64,000 bases of DNA. Origin: Mesostigma viride. Lineage: Eukaryota; Streptophyta; Mesostigmatophyceae; Mesostigmatales; Mesostigmataceae. Shown piece after piece: positions 45,201-59,100 of this stretch. The stretch spans positions 1 through 64,000 of the forward strand of contig RPFO01000128.1 in assembly GCA_009746045.1 (NCBI GenBank). Direction: 5' to 3'. The translations under genes were made by a program, and so were the position numbers. The first letter of the stretch is position 1, and the number at the start of each line of letters is the position of its first letter. The notes below the pieces were generated by a model. That model was given only the letters and a program-made list of their open reading frames with translations, made no database searches and had not been told where the DNA came from.

Positions 45201-48200
45201 ATGGGCATCCCGTCGTACCCCCGGTAGACCGCCCAGAAGCCTGACGGGACGAAGTGGTCGCGCACGCTGCCTGCCAGCGTCCCGAACATGAGCTGCAGCT
45301 GCGACACAACCGCCTCGGCGCGCTCCCTCTCGGTCATCGCGTCCACTGCCGCCGCCGTCACCATGCCGGCTGGGGGAAAGGGGGTATGGGGGAATAAGGG
45401 CGGGGGAGAGGAGAAAGGGCGAGGTAGGAGAAGGGAGGAGAAGCAGCAGGGAGGGAGGGAGGAAGGGAGGAAACGGGGAGTGGGGGGGAGAAGTGGTGAG
45501 GGGGAAGGGAGGAAACGGGGAGTGGGGGGGAGAAGTGGGGAGGGGGATGGAGGGGAGGGGGGAGAAGGCGTAAGGGAGGTATCGAGGAGGTGATGGACGA
45601 AGGGAGAAGAAAAGGGAGAGTTGTGAAGGGAGGGACACGGACATGAAGGGGGCGGAAAGGAGATCAGAGACCGACCCATAAAGTGCCATGAGCACTGTAG
45701 GTCAATGGCCCTTAAGCTGGATCTATTAAAGGGAGCACAGGATCCTCCATCACCGGCGCACTCAAAACGCATGTCATCTTATTACTTTGCGATCTCGTTC
45801 CCCAGGAGAGCTCAGACAACCCCAGTGCGGCTCATGCTTCCTCATGCTTTCCCGGCCCTGTCACAGCTATAGACCTTGCTGGCTCTAAACACTACACAGA
45901 TCCTGCCCACAGCACTCTACGGCCCACACTCACGAGCAACAATCAACCCTACAATGACATCATTGTGATTCTAAGCATTTACCAAAGCAAATTCCAAAGC
46001 ATATTCCAACGCATTCACAAATGCATTCACCAACGCATTCAGTAATCGTCACCAACCACTCCCCAAACAAACCCGCTTGCTTTCGTCAGGGCTGTGCGAG
46101 GATCGCATAATCAGGCAACAAGCTTCATCAAGCATCGATCAAAAATACACATGTACGTTTGTCAGGGATCGACCAATTCACTCACTTCATCGGCGCCCTG
46201 CCAAATTAACTTACTTCCATCGAGCTCATCGGTGAACGCACAAGCATCAACAAGAAAACAATTGCTCACTTTCATCGGGGCTCATCGGCGACCGCGTCCC
46301 CTCCCCCGCGCCAACGCTCTCGCGCTCCCCCCTGTTCGCATCCGCCACCCCGCTGCCCTCCTCCCCTCCCCCCCGGCCGCCCTTCTTGCTCCCCCGCCCC
46401 GACTGCCCCCCCGTCCAGGCGAGCAGGTTGCGGCGCACGCGGGGCTGCATGAACAACACCTGGAAGACCGCGTTCATGTAGCAGGTGGCGTCGGCGTTCT
46501 TGAGGCCGACAAAGCCCCCGCGGGCGCGCGGCGCGTGGGAGGGGGTGAAGTCCCAGTCGGACTCGATCTCAGGGTGGAGCGAGAGCACCCTGGGGGCATG
46601 AAGACATGCGATCAATCAAGGCATTACATGATGCATCGCACAGCACAGGTCAGCATGGTTGCGTGTGTGTGTGCCCAGCACCCAGGGGAGAACGGTGTGC
46701 GGGGATTAATTAATTGATTAATTAACAACACACCTCCGTGGGGAGGATATGTAACACATATCCCTGAGAAGGGGCATATGGTTTTCAATACATTCTGGGC
46801 GACAACCTGCAGGTGGTTGGTGTAAACGCCACCTACTCGGGGTGCACAATTGAAGTGCACCTGCACCACCATGTATTCCAGCAGCTGTGCAAAGTTGCGG
46901 GGATGTGGGGGTGGGTGGGGGGTGGGGAATGCAGGGGATGAAACTGATGGTTGCCACCGTAAGGAATACCGCATGCAAGCGAGGAGATTGCCTGCACAAA
47001 TCTGCTATCAGATGAACTGCACCAGCATATGATAGACGACTACATCCACAGATAGCACGTACCGCACGAGGTCGGCCACCGCGTCCCTCATTGTGGCCAC
47101 GTCTCCCTGACACGCGTACGCCAGCAGCGCATACGCAGCCGCCCGACTGCCCTTGCTGCTCTGCGCTGCGCCCAACGCGCCCTCCAGCAGGCCCTCATCC
47201 ACCCCAGGGCCAAGGCACGCCCCTTCTCCCCCCGGTGCCAAGCCCACAGGCTCCCCCGCCCCTGGCCCCGCGCCCGCGCTTGCCCCCACCCCCTTTTTGT
47301 CCCCATGATTCTTCCGACCCAGGAACGCGGCCTCTGGGAAGAGGATGACCCGAAGCAGGAACAAGGGCAGGCGCATGCCACGTTTGGGAGCAGGAGTGGC
47401 TGGACTGCCTGCTGCCCCCGCCGTCATAATGACCGCGCAATCCTCCCTCGATCCACCCCGGCTGGGGCAAGGAGAGGGGTTGGCAGAGGACGAGGGGGGC
47501 GGGAAATCAGGCACGACCAGGGACCCTACGCCAGGGGCGCTGGCCCCCCCGCGTGGCAGCCGCTGGCACAACTCCATGAGCAGCTGCAGCCGCATCTCAA
47601 GCAGGTCATCGTTCATGGCGGCGTCCCCTGTCTCACCACCGCCACCCCCGCCGCTCATCATTACGCTGCCACCCGCCACGTAGCCTCCTGCGCCTGCCAC
47701 GTTATTGATACTATGCTGGCAGACGCCCACATTGCCACCATGCTGGCATCTCGCGCACTCAACACAGGGACCGGGCTGTCCGTGCGGGTTGACAGCGGAT
47801 CCATGACGGCGGTAGTAGCCCCACTTGCGCGCGGCTGCGCGAGACAGCCATTCCAGCTCGTCCTCAATCGCCGCATAAACGTCCCGTGACGTCGCGAGGA
47901 GCGAGAACGAGGGGCGGCGAAGGCGGCCGGGAACCTGCGCTAGACTGCCCACCTCCACGCCCATCCCCCCCCACGCCCCCTCTTGTCCCCTTCCTGTCCT
48001 ATCCATAATACCGCGCCTCAACCCCCCCGGGCTATCCCCATCCACCTCCATCACATCATCCCCACCCGGCATGTCCCCTTGCACTTCCACAATGCGCACG
48101 CCGTCCGTTTGCCCCCCCGCGATCGCCACGTCCCTACCATAACCCTCCCCCCTGCACCCATCCTCTGTCCGTCTCCTCCTCCCATCGCCAGTAATGCTGG

Positions 48201-50085
48201 CACCCGTAACAATCCCGCCACTAATGCTAGCATCTGGAGGCAACGAGGCCTGCGCCGCATTCTCGGCATCAGCGCGCACGAGCTGCAGCAGCAGGCCGAA
48301 AAACTCGCGGCAGCCACCCCCAGGGGCCACCCCCGCGTGCTCTGCCTCGTGACGGTGCGCCAGCATCAGGCCCAGTAGCGCGCGCGTGGGCGAGCACGCA
48401 GGCTGGTGGTGCCAGGATACTGGCACGGCGGCATGCGGTGGCTGCGATGTTTCGACGGCATGAGGTGGCACTGCAGGCGAGCATGCCAGGGCTCCCGTTC
48501 CTGCTGGCTGTGCTCCCCCAACAAGGCTCTTAGCGCCTTCCAAAAATCCTGGCGACACGCCACCCGGGAGCAGGCTCACCCGCTGCAGGCAGTCGGCCGC
48601 CACGCGCCGCACCGCTGCACTCGGCGCGTGCAACAAGAGGTCCGTCACCAACCGGCCGATGTGAGGAAACGAAAACAGAGCGGAGCAGCCGGCAGGGCCC
48701 CACAGCGCGACGAGCGAGGTAACAAGCTCCAGGGACTCACACGCCAGGTGGACCGTCTCAGGGTGCTCGGCAGGCGGGCACGCTGGCCCGCCACCGCCCT
48801 CGATGTCCCCTGCGTCGTCCTCGTCCTCGTCGTTGCCATCGTCGGCCGAATGCCTGCTCTCAACTGACTTCCGTTCTGCCCGCTCAGGCTGTCTTTCCTT
48901 TTCCCTGTCGGTGCTGGCATCCGTCATGAATTCCACCGCACCAACGGGAAGAACACCCAGATCCTTAGACGCACGCTCCGGCACCAACGGAGACGTGCCA
49001 ACGGGCCGCCCACGCGATCGGCCCATCTGGCTACCGCATGAAAGCACTGCCCCTTCCCCGTCCCCTCCCCCTTCCCTCGTCGACACCCAGGGTCCGCTGG
49101 ATCGATGGCCCCCCCCACGACCAGCCACCCCGCTAGTGGGGTATGCTCCGCCGCCGGTGCCAGAATAAGGATTCGCGGCATCGGCGCGGGCCCACACGGG
49201 GGACAGCATCGCCTCAAGGTCACCCAGAGCCGCCACCCAGGCAAGCCGGAGAACGGCATTAAGGACGGAGCGAAGGTCTACACTGGGAGAGGGAACCGCC
49301 GTGGAGCCAAGACCCTCTGGGCCGAGACTCGATGCTCTCGCCACTGCTAATCCACCTAGTACACCTGTTTGGTTATCGCCGCAATCATTGTGACCGTCCC
49401 TGTAACAGTGACCAGCCCCCGCATGATCGGCAACGTTGCTACTCGCGACGGCACCGCCCTGTCCCCGCAATCCACCCAGTCTCGGAGCGCCCGTTCCCTC
49501 GAGCACCGTGGCCGAGGAGTCCTCGTCCATGGGCGCGGGGGCGCATGAGCCCGCTGCCCCTGCCCCTGACCCTGACCCTGGCCCTGCCCCCCTCCCTGCC
49601 TCTGCACTACCTCCAATCGAGGAGCCCACCGCGTCGAATGAAGCCCCCCCCTTGACATAAGCATCCGTGTTGACGGACGCATCTGCATCGACCAAAGCAG
49701 CGAGGCCAGTGAGGATGCCTCGCTGCGCCAGCAAGGCAAACGAGTCGCGCGAGCCCTGGTGGACGGACACAGAGAGGGTGGGCTTGGCCACACCGCCCTT
49801 ACTGCTTGCATCCGCTTCAGCAGATGCAGCGGAATTGGTGCTACCACCACCCGCCACACCCTTGGTAGAGTTTACATTCTCGTTTGCGGGCCCAGGGCCG
49901 GCGGGGGCAGACGCGGCCGGTTCCGGCTGGTAGTAGTTAAAGACCGCGCGTGTGCGGGCGGCCGACGCGCGCCGCCCGTTCGCGCTGACCGCCAGCGTGA
50001 GGTTTGCCAGCCGCTCTCGCGAGATGCACTTGGCGCACAGGCAGAGGCCTGGTTGCGAGCCCACCTTGCTACCTGCGGCGTTGAC

Positions 50086-50137
<52 letters not shown>

Positions 50138-53100
50138 GCAGTAACGCTGGTGCTGCCGTTGTTGGCGTTGTTGGTGTTGGTGGCGGTGGCCCCCCCGCCC
50201 CTTGCCTCCAACGTCCGCCCGTCCGCCCCCTTGGAGGCAGAGAGCGGAAGATCGGCCCCTTCGGCAGGAACCGCTGCCTCAGGCCCCGGGGGATCAACCT
50301 GCTGTGTGGTGGCTTTGTTATTGCTGGCCTCTGCAGCTGCAGCGGCGGCGGCGGCGGCAGCCAGACCCGGTGGCGGCTCGAATTCGTTCGTGCCCAGCAG
50401 CAGCGCGGTGAGCACCCGCAGGGCACTCGAGTAGAGGGATTGCAGGCAGGAGGGGGGGGTGCCGGATGGGAGCACGCCAGGTTGGAGCGTTTGAAGCACC
50501 AGGCTGGTGGTGGTAGAGATGGAGCAGGCAAGTAGGGCGGGCGGGTGGGGTTAAGCGTGCAAGTCGGGTCATACAAGTGGTGTGCTTTGTGAGAGCTTGC
50601 AGTTAAGAAAGGCTTCATGGGTTCTTGCAGAGAGATCTGATGGTCAGTTGCAGAGAGACACTAAACCAAACGAAAACATGGAGAAAACATTCTCAGGGCC
50701 TTCAGAGCTACAACACGTCCATTAGCAGCTTTGTGCCTCCCGTTGCTTGATAAGTGATTGATAATTTGTCTCTTCTTAACGATAGACAAACCATGAACCA
50801 TTTGCCCGCTTTAACAACCAAATCATCCGGCCACAAGCCTCTCACCTCACCCTCCCATGAACCATTCGGCCACAAGCCGCGAGCCTCCACCCCCCATGAC
50901 CGGCCACAAGCCGCTCACCTCAACCCCCCATGAACCATGCGGCCACAACCCGCTCACCTGAACCCCCCAGCAGCAATGAGCCGTTCCCGAAACGCAGACG
51001 CCTCCTCACGCCCCCCCGTTGGCCACAGGCCTGCGGAGACACCCACGCGAAGCCCCGACAGGCACATCGGTGCGACACTAGCAGACGTCACCGCTGCTGC
51101 TGCCGCTGCCGCCGCCGCTGCTCCTGCTGGCATCGTAGCTGGACCTGTTGCTGCCGCCGCTGTTGATGCTGGCACCTGTCCAGCACCCTCTGTGGCGCCC
51201 ACTGCAGGTGCGACGACTGCCCCGCCCGTAGCGCTGCCAACAGCCGGGGTTGTGGGTGCGGTCGAAAGCACCGGCACCGCCTCCACCATCCACCCCGCGT
51301 CCCAGCGCAGGTCATTAGCAGGGAGCAGCAGCGCGTCGAGTGCTTGCAGCAGGTACACCAGCTTGGGCAAGGAGCGGTGGCAGAGGCGGCGGAGACCCCC
51401 AGACCGGGCCCTCGCTGCCACACTCCCCTGCGCGGATGCCGGCGCTGCCATCGCGCCGCCATAAGGGTCTGGAAAAGGTGACGGGGCCACCGACATACTT
51501 GTGCCCGTTCGCAATTTGGTGGCGGTACGAGGCGCCGTGCACCCAATCCCCCCCTCTTCCTCCTCCATCCCTTGCTGCGGGTCGTCCCCTCCCTGCCCCC
51601 CCCCCTGGTGGTCCAGCATGACCACCTGCCAGCCCTCCAGCACCTCGTACAGGGTGCAGGGCGGGGTTGACGTGGCCGCCTGATCGGATGGCGGCTGCGC
51701 CCCCCCGATGGAACTTGGCGTGTTGCTGGTCCCGTGAGGGAGGGGGGCAACGTCCAACCCGACGGAGACCACGGGTGCTGCATTTAAGCCAGGCGTAGTG
51801 GCTATGGCGGGTGCTGCCGGAGGCGGTGCTGCGGGGAGAGATCGGCTCGTGGGCGTGAGCGCGGGCGAGGGCATGGGATGATGCAGGGGTAGAGGAATCA
51901 TGGCGGTCATGGCCGATGTGAGCGCAGCGAGCAGCACGGGTTGCGTGGGCAGCTGCAGGAGGAGCGCGGCCGCGTGGCGGGCGAGCGAGGGAAACCGCCT
52001 TGTTCCGGACGCCAGCATAAACAGGAGGTCATACAGATGCGGGAACAAGTGCGACAGCATGCAGCCGGGAAGGATCAGCTTCTGCTGCTGCTGTTGCCGT
52101 TGATGGTGGCTGATGTCACCACCGCTCCCTTGGAGGGGGTCGCCACTGGAGGGGTCACCCCTAACCCCCTCGGGTCGGGCGTCGGCGTCGGCGTCCTGGG
52201 GTTGGGCGAGCGCGAGCGAGAACACCTGGTGGAGCACCCCCAGGGACGCGAGGAACTGGTTGTCGGACGCAAGCTCTCTCCCGCCGCATAGCAACCGCAG
52301 CCGCTGCACGGGGCAGCCAAGAGCCATGGCCACCCTCGCCCTCAAACTGCACAAGTACTCGTTCCCGTGCACCCACAGCCAGAGCCGTGTGTTGGCAGGG
52401 GCAACCGCTGGCCCCTGCCCCCACTGCCCAGCTGGCGCTGCCGCCGCGCCCGTCGTCCATACGCCTCCCTTTATACCCGAACGATCCACCACAGCGGGCG
52501 CACCCAACAGCGGACCGTAAAAGGCACCGCCATGCGCCGGCGCTTGCCGCAGGCAGCGTCCCTCGCAGCCCGCGACAAAGTCCTGAAGGAGAAGCAGCGA
52601 GCGCTGCAGGCGGCGGCGCCAGAGAGAGAGCACCCTCGGGGACGACAGTGGCCGCGGCGATGCCGGGAGCGAGGACGGAAGATGCGGCCCACCCTGTCCG
52701 CCCGAGGGGGGCCTTTGATCTGAGGCCAAGTCCCGGCCCTCACCTAGCCCCCCCCCCGCCGTAGCCATGACCGGCGACGTCCCCATGATGGCACTGGCAC
52801 TGCTGGCATTAGTCACCGCGTCGCCCTGAGGGGACGTCTCCTGTGCCATGGGGGTGTCGACGGGGGTCGGCGTCTCCCCCCCCCCATCCATGTCAGCGCG
52901 GTCGCCCGAGGGGGATTCTGCCCCCCTGGCAACCCCCTGGGAGAAGGCATTGCTGCCCTGTTCGGTTCCGCTGGCTGCTGACGCACGGCTCGGCAACGAT
53001 GGTTCTGCGGCCGTGCCCGACTTGGCCCTCGTGCCGTGACTAGCATAAACGAGATGCAGAGGCTCCCGATTGTTGGGCCCAAGAGCTCTTTGTTGGGATT

Positions 53101-56100
53101 CTTCTTCTTCTCTTGTGCTGGCGACTGCGGGGTGCCCCGTGCCAACAGCGAGCTGGTCCCACCCGCTGGCGTCGCAACACATGGCGACGCCCTGTAGCTC
53201 TGTGGTGATGCAGCTGACGCAGGTCTGGGGATATGGGCGGCATGGTAGGGTGTGTGGCAGGGTGTGTGTGCAGAGGCAGTGGCATGTGGGTCAGTGCGAC
53301 GGTGACCAGACATGGACCTGGTGTTGAGTATGTAGGGGCCATAAGCTGATATGAAGCTGTTACAGCTTTAGGAGCCATAAACGGTTTAACTGTTACAGCT
53401 TTAGGATCCAAAAATGGTGAGCTGTTACGGATGTCGGAGCAATAACTGAGTTTTCTAGAATGCAGGCATAACCCCTAAAACTCCCATTCAAAGGCAGGCA
53501 TTCAGGCACGGTGGACAGTTTAGATAAGGCAGCCACCCCAACTAGCACCTCTATTCCACATGAAACAGAGTAGAGGCATCTCAGTTCAAGCACCTACCCA
53601 AACCACCTGGGGCAGCCATCCCCGTCAACCAAACAAACAACGCGTAGAGGCATGGTCCCTACCACTGCAGCGACCCCGCATGCATGCAGCAGGGATACCA
53701 GGGAATGCAGGGACCCAGGCCTTCCTCCATGGCCTGTCGGCCCACCCCCAGCAATTGCTGCAGCGACTCATCCACTCTACCAAACAGCTGCAGGAGCTGC
53801 TAGCATGATAGCATGACCCCCATGTACACGTGATGCATGATTGCCTGACGGCTCTCAAGTCCACCCACTTTCAGCTACTGCAGGCACGACCCATCAAGCC
53901 CACCCACCTCCAGCACCTAATGCCGTTGCAGCGACACATTCGGCAGTGCCTCATGGTCACCCCATAGCTTGTTTCTACTCTACTCACCTCCAAGAACTGG
54001 CGTCGGAATGCGTACGCCGCCCCCTCGGCCTCCAGTGCGCTGCTCAGGTTGGTGTGCATCTCGCGCAGCATGGCAATAGCCTGGCGCGCGACCAACGAGC
54101 GGCGAGCATCCAGCGCGACCGCCCACAGGTAGCCGGCACCCAGCAGGTCGCGGTCGGCGGTCACGGTGAGGAGGGTCCCTTTAGGGCCGCGTGCCTCGTG
54201 CACCAGCTTGCCCATGCTCCCATTGGTGGAGAAGAAGAAGCGCGTGAAGCAGCTGTTCGAGGAGAAGGGAGAAGGGAAGAGGGAGAAGGGGAAGGAAGAA
54301 TGGAAAGGGAGAATGGAGAAGGGGAAAGGAAGAAGTTGAAGGAAGGGAAGAGGGAGAAGGGAAGAAGGTTGCGGGGGAGGAGTCAGTAAGGCTGGCATAA
54401 GCACACAGTGAACGAGGGAAAGATGAAGTAGAAGAGGCATATAAAGCAGCTGAGGGACAAGGAAAGGAGAGGGGTGAGGGGAAGGGCAAAAAGGAAAACA
54501 GACAAAAGGTGAGTGGAGAGCAGAGAAGTGTTCGAAGCAGCCGATGTTATGAGTTGGGGGGGGGGGGGGGGCGGAGGGAGGGAGGGAGGGAGGGAGGGAG
54601 GGAGGGAGGGAGGGAGGGGGAGTAGGGGCAGCATACTCACGGACAGGAGGAGAGAAAGGCGGAGAACATGAAGCGCATGAAGAAGCTGCGGGGCCTAGAA
54701 GTGAAGGGGGGTGAAGGGGGAGGAGGGGGGGACACATGATGTGGGAACTAACGTTAACAACCCCCGTCTCGCCCCCCCCCCCCCCCCCAAAAAAAAAGGG
54801 AATATCGCGCAAAAACTGGCACTAGTACGCAAAGATTGGCATACACACAAAAAGTCACTATACACATAAGATGGCACTATACTAGGAAGAAATGGTACTA
54901 TCACACAAACGAGGGCGCTACCGCACAAAGAAGGGCAATCCCACACATACAATGGGACAATCATCTATGAACCATGGGTATGGCCCAATCATCAATGGGC
55001 AATGGGCATAGCCCTACACATGACCTGTGGTGCTATGATATATACATATGCGCATCGCGTACCTATAAACAGGTATCTATGAAGAACCTGTGGTGCTATG
55101 ATATATACATATGCGCATCACGTACCTATGAACAGGTATCTATGAAGAACCCATGGTGCTATATATATACATACGCGATCATCACGTACCGGAACTCGGT
55201 ATCAGTGATCTCCTGCGGCGGGATAGTCATGAGTTTGGACTGGAGGATGTGGCTCTGAGCGTCCGGCTCCAGTCGGGGCACCATGTACATGATCTGTTGT
55301 CGCATGGGTGTGTGCCCCATGTGTGCATAAGCACCAAGCATCACGCACAGGTATGTGAGGCGGGCACCATGTTTACTTTGATTTCAAAATAATGGTGACC
55401 TGTATGTGTGTAGTGGTGGAGGGGGAGGGAACGGAACGAAATGAGCACGGCGGGGGGAAATGATGGCGTGTGTGCAACAGCATCGTGGCCAGCATCCGGC
55501 ACAACAACGGCGTGGTTGAGTGCCGACAGGGTCGCCCCACAGATCCATGCACCAAAGCCGGTGGATGACAAGAGCAACCTCGGCAGCGGCCGACATTTCA
55601 CAATGCCCCCCCAAATACAAGGGGGTTGCCTTGCAAAGCGGTAGGCAACTGCACGAACCGGAAACGCACCAATACCAAGCCCAGAAAACGGTGTCCCATC
55701 AGATACCCATATCCCCATCCCCATGCATGCGTGGTACTGGTCTGAAAGGGATTAGGGTAGGCAGACGATGTGGGTAGGCAGGCGATGTGGGTAAGCAGGC
55801 CCCTGGGTAATGACCTCACACTACAATAAAAGCGATGAGCGCTTTCTTCCCCAAACGCTAACACTAGTATATTTAGTGGCAACAGTGGATTGGGCCCAGA
55901 TTACAAACCAACAGCTGGGCTGCGCAAACAGACCTTACAATGTATACATGTCTTTTCTAATTGATACGGGTGCAGGAGACCACACCGACTGCGCGCGTCG
56001 AATCCGATGAGCCAGGGTGGGCTGACAACCGAGCTGAACCGACATACATGGTCCAACCGCATGCCTGGCTAGCTAAACCAACCGACCTGGCTGACCCAGT

Positions 56101-59100
56101 TCACTCCCAGCTCCTATCTCTACCTACAACAGATTTACCTACAGTATAACACTAAACCAACATACCTGGCTGAACCAGTTGACCCCCAGCTCGTGGTCTT
56201 CCGCCACCGCGCTGTCCTCCACCAGACACTTCCATAGTCGCTCGGCCAGGCCCAGCGCCAGCTTCAGGTTGGTGGCCTGGAAGATGGGGGTGAGGGTGGG
56301 GGTGGGGGTGGGGGGTGGGGGGTGGGGGGTGGGGGTGGGGGGGGGGGGGTGGGGGACAAGCAGGGATGCCAAGGAGGGGATGACGGTACCGGTGATGAGA
56401 GACACACCGAGCGCGAGCTTCAGCTTGATGGCCTGGGGAAGGGGGAGGTTACGATGCAAGGATGGCAAAGCGATAGTAACGGTAGCGACGACCGAGAGCC
56501 AGACCCGATTCACCCAAATCTGGGAGGGCGATGCGTGGGGGGCCTAGGTAATCCATGTTTGGGGGTGGGAAAGGGACGATGGTGTCACGTCTGTGTGGGG
56601 GTGAGGCATTTGTTTTCAACATCCGCAGGCATGCGCTTTCAACATCCGTTCCATCGCCGTGTTCCAGGGGAAGCACGACAAAGGGTTTAAAAGCTTGACG
56701 ATGCACTTTATACTTGCAGGCCAGGACGACGACGGCACGGCAGCGTGGCACGTCGGGCCAGGTAAAGACACTGCTATTCATGGGACACGTTAAAATGACA
56801 TGATACGAATAGAGTTACCTGCATAATGATAGGACGGCGTGTCGCGTCCATCGGCATACAAAAACACAAACGAGCTAAAAGCTCCTTATTTCTTTCTATG
56901 GGGTCAGCTTGCTTGGGCCTAGTTATTGCGCGCCACTCCATGAAGGCCCAACAAAAGCATGCATGTCATAAACTACATCCAGCACAGGCGGCACACGTGC
57001 GGGCGCACACCGACCTCCAGCACAAACTGCAAGAAATCCAAGTGCTCCTGCACCGTGTTGCGATGCACCGCCAGGTCCAGCGCCGGCGCCGCCGCAGCGC
57101 CACTCGCCACCGCCGACTGCGGACATGCCCTCCCCTGCGCCCCGCTGCCAGCGACAACCTCCCGCTCCCCGCCCGCGCTGCCACCGGGCACAGTGGATCC
57201 CGCAGCGCCAGGCCCACCTGCGTGGTTGATACATGCCGTCGCCTGGTTGCCAGCACTAGCATTAGCTCTGGCATTAGCGCTAGCAGTAGGACTAGCGACC
57301 GATGCCCTGGCAGCTTCCATCTCGCGATCTAAACTTGACGCGACGAGGAAGAAGAGGCCGTGCTGTGTCTCGGCGCGGATGAGGCAGTCAGCACGGCTCG
57401 GCCCCTCGCGTCGGCTCGACCGGCGCTCCGGGTAGAGGTAGAGGATCTCTTGCAGCACGCCCAGGATGGGGAGGATGTGGCGCCCGCTGCGGATGACAGC
57501 GATGCAGCGCTCCACAAAGGTCTGGGGGGGGAGGGGGGGAATATAGGGGTGAGAGGGCAAGTGGGGGGTGGGAAGAGGGGAACGGGGGGAAAGGAGGGGA
57601 AAGGGCGGGGGCAGGAAGAGAAAGGGGCCAGAAGGGGCGGGGATAATCGATTGAATTATGATAACATACGCAAAGAAACTAAATCTACATGCATAACAAT
57701 ATACTATATGATGTGAACAAAGTTGAATAGAAAAGAATGCTCCTCTCTCCCACCCATTTACTCTCCCACGGATTTACGACCGTCAGATGTGTGAATCAAA
57801 CGGCCCGACTGACAGGTACACCCGAAAAAACGCATAGACGCGACGCGAGGAACCGAAAAACCGCATAGACGCGACGCGAGGGATTGAGGCCGTCGGATGG
57901 TGGAGGCGTTGTCCCCAACGCGAGGGGCGACGGGTTGACTGGCTTAAAGGTGGCGCAAGCCACCGGAGGTGGGCGGGGGCGGCTAGTTAACCAACCTGTG
58001 TCCTTGTGCCTGCCGTTATTGAGACACTCACGTCTTTATGCCTGCTATATTATGAAATCCACAGCCTGATTACTTCCTTTACTAAATATCCTCACAAACT
58101 CACGTCCGAGTCACTTCCTTTACTAAATCTCCCCACAAACTCACGTCCTTGTGGCTCCCGTCCACGTTGTCATAGTGCGTGAGTGTCTCGATGAACGCCG
58201 ACGAGACCGACGCCTCCCCCCCCCCCCATGCCACTGCTGGCGTCCGTGTCCAGTGCGGGTGGAACGTGACTCGATCGCGTCGCCAGCAGAAGCTTCCAGA
58301 GGAACTCGAGCACCCGCGAGGCGAGCGCCCCGCCCTCGTCATTGTTGACTAACTTGCGAACCAGGTGAAGGATGCTCTGGACGCGCCCGTTGTTGTCGGT
58401 GGTGGCCGCACGGGAGCTGGCGGGGGGGGCCAGAGGGTCATCATCATGGCCTGGGGGGGGGGGGGGGGGGGGGGGAAGGGATCAAGGACAAGAAAGGATG
58501 CCGTATCCGGCAGGGGATGAGTGGGGGAAAAAACGAGGACAAGTAGGAAAGTTGAGTGGGCAAGGAAATTACAAATCTTTTAATGGCGACACCCCCACGC
58601 TCTGCTCCCATACCTGCTCCCAACCATCCGGCTACCCGACCGCCGATGCGTCGGCGCACTAGAATCTTCTAGAATTTTTCTAGAGAGTTAAAATCACTCT
58701 CTGGGGCCACTAGAACCACTAGAAGATTCTAGTGGTTCCCACTAAAACCTTGTAAGCCTGCAAACAGGGAGACGTTGAGATTTTTGCCTTGCGAGGATAG
58801 ACTTCAACAGAGGTGGATAAGACGAATCATTATTGTTCTCACCTACAAGCTTAGGATGCTACTACCCGATGATGTGACATCATACGATGACATAAGGTAG
58901 CAACCCTATGTCATCATATGATGACATAAGACAGCACCCCTAATGCACCCCTCATCTCACAGCACTCACCACCCCCGTGAGACGGCGCCATCCCCGTGGC
59001 GGCGCGAAACCGATCGAACAACGCGTCCAGCTGGTCCTCGGAGAAGAGCGGCGCCAGGTCAGCGAACAGCTCCATGATGTTGCTCTTCACGACCTCAAAC

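Noticed and set aside
55293-55724. Longer exon 8 including YLCVMLGAYAHMGHTPMRQQ
   Set aside because: The frame is open upstream, but no phase-compatible acceptor precedes it. The shorter exon matches the USP9X spacing better. It remains a weaker alternative.
58450-58660. Additional upstream coding for exon 5 in the poly-G/poly-C stretch
   Set aside because: The run of C on the gene strand immediately precedes a CAG acceptor and acts as a polypyrimidine tract. Extending the exon introduces no conserved residues.
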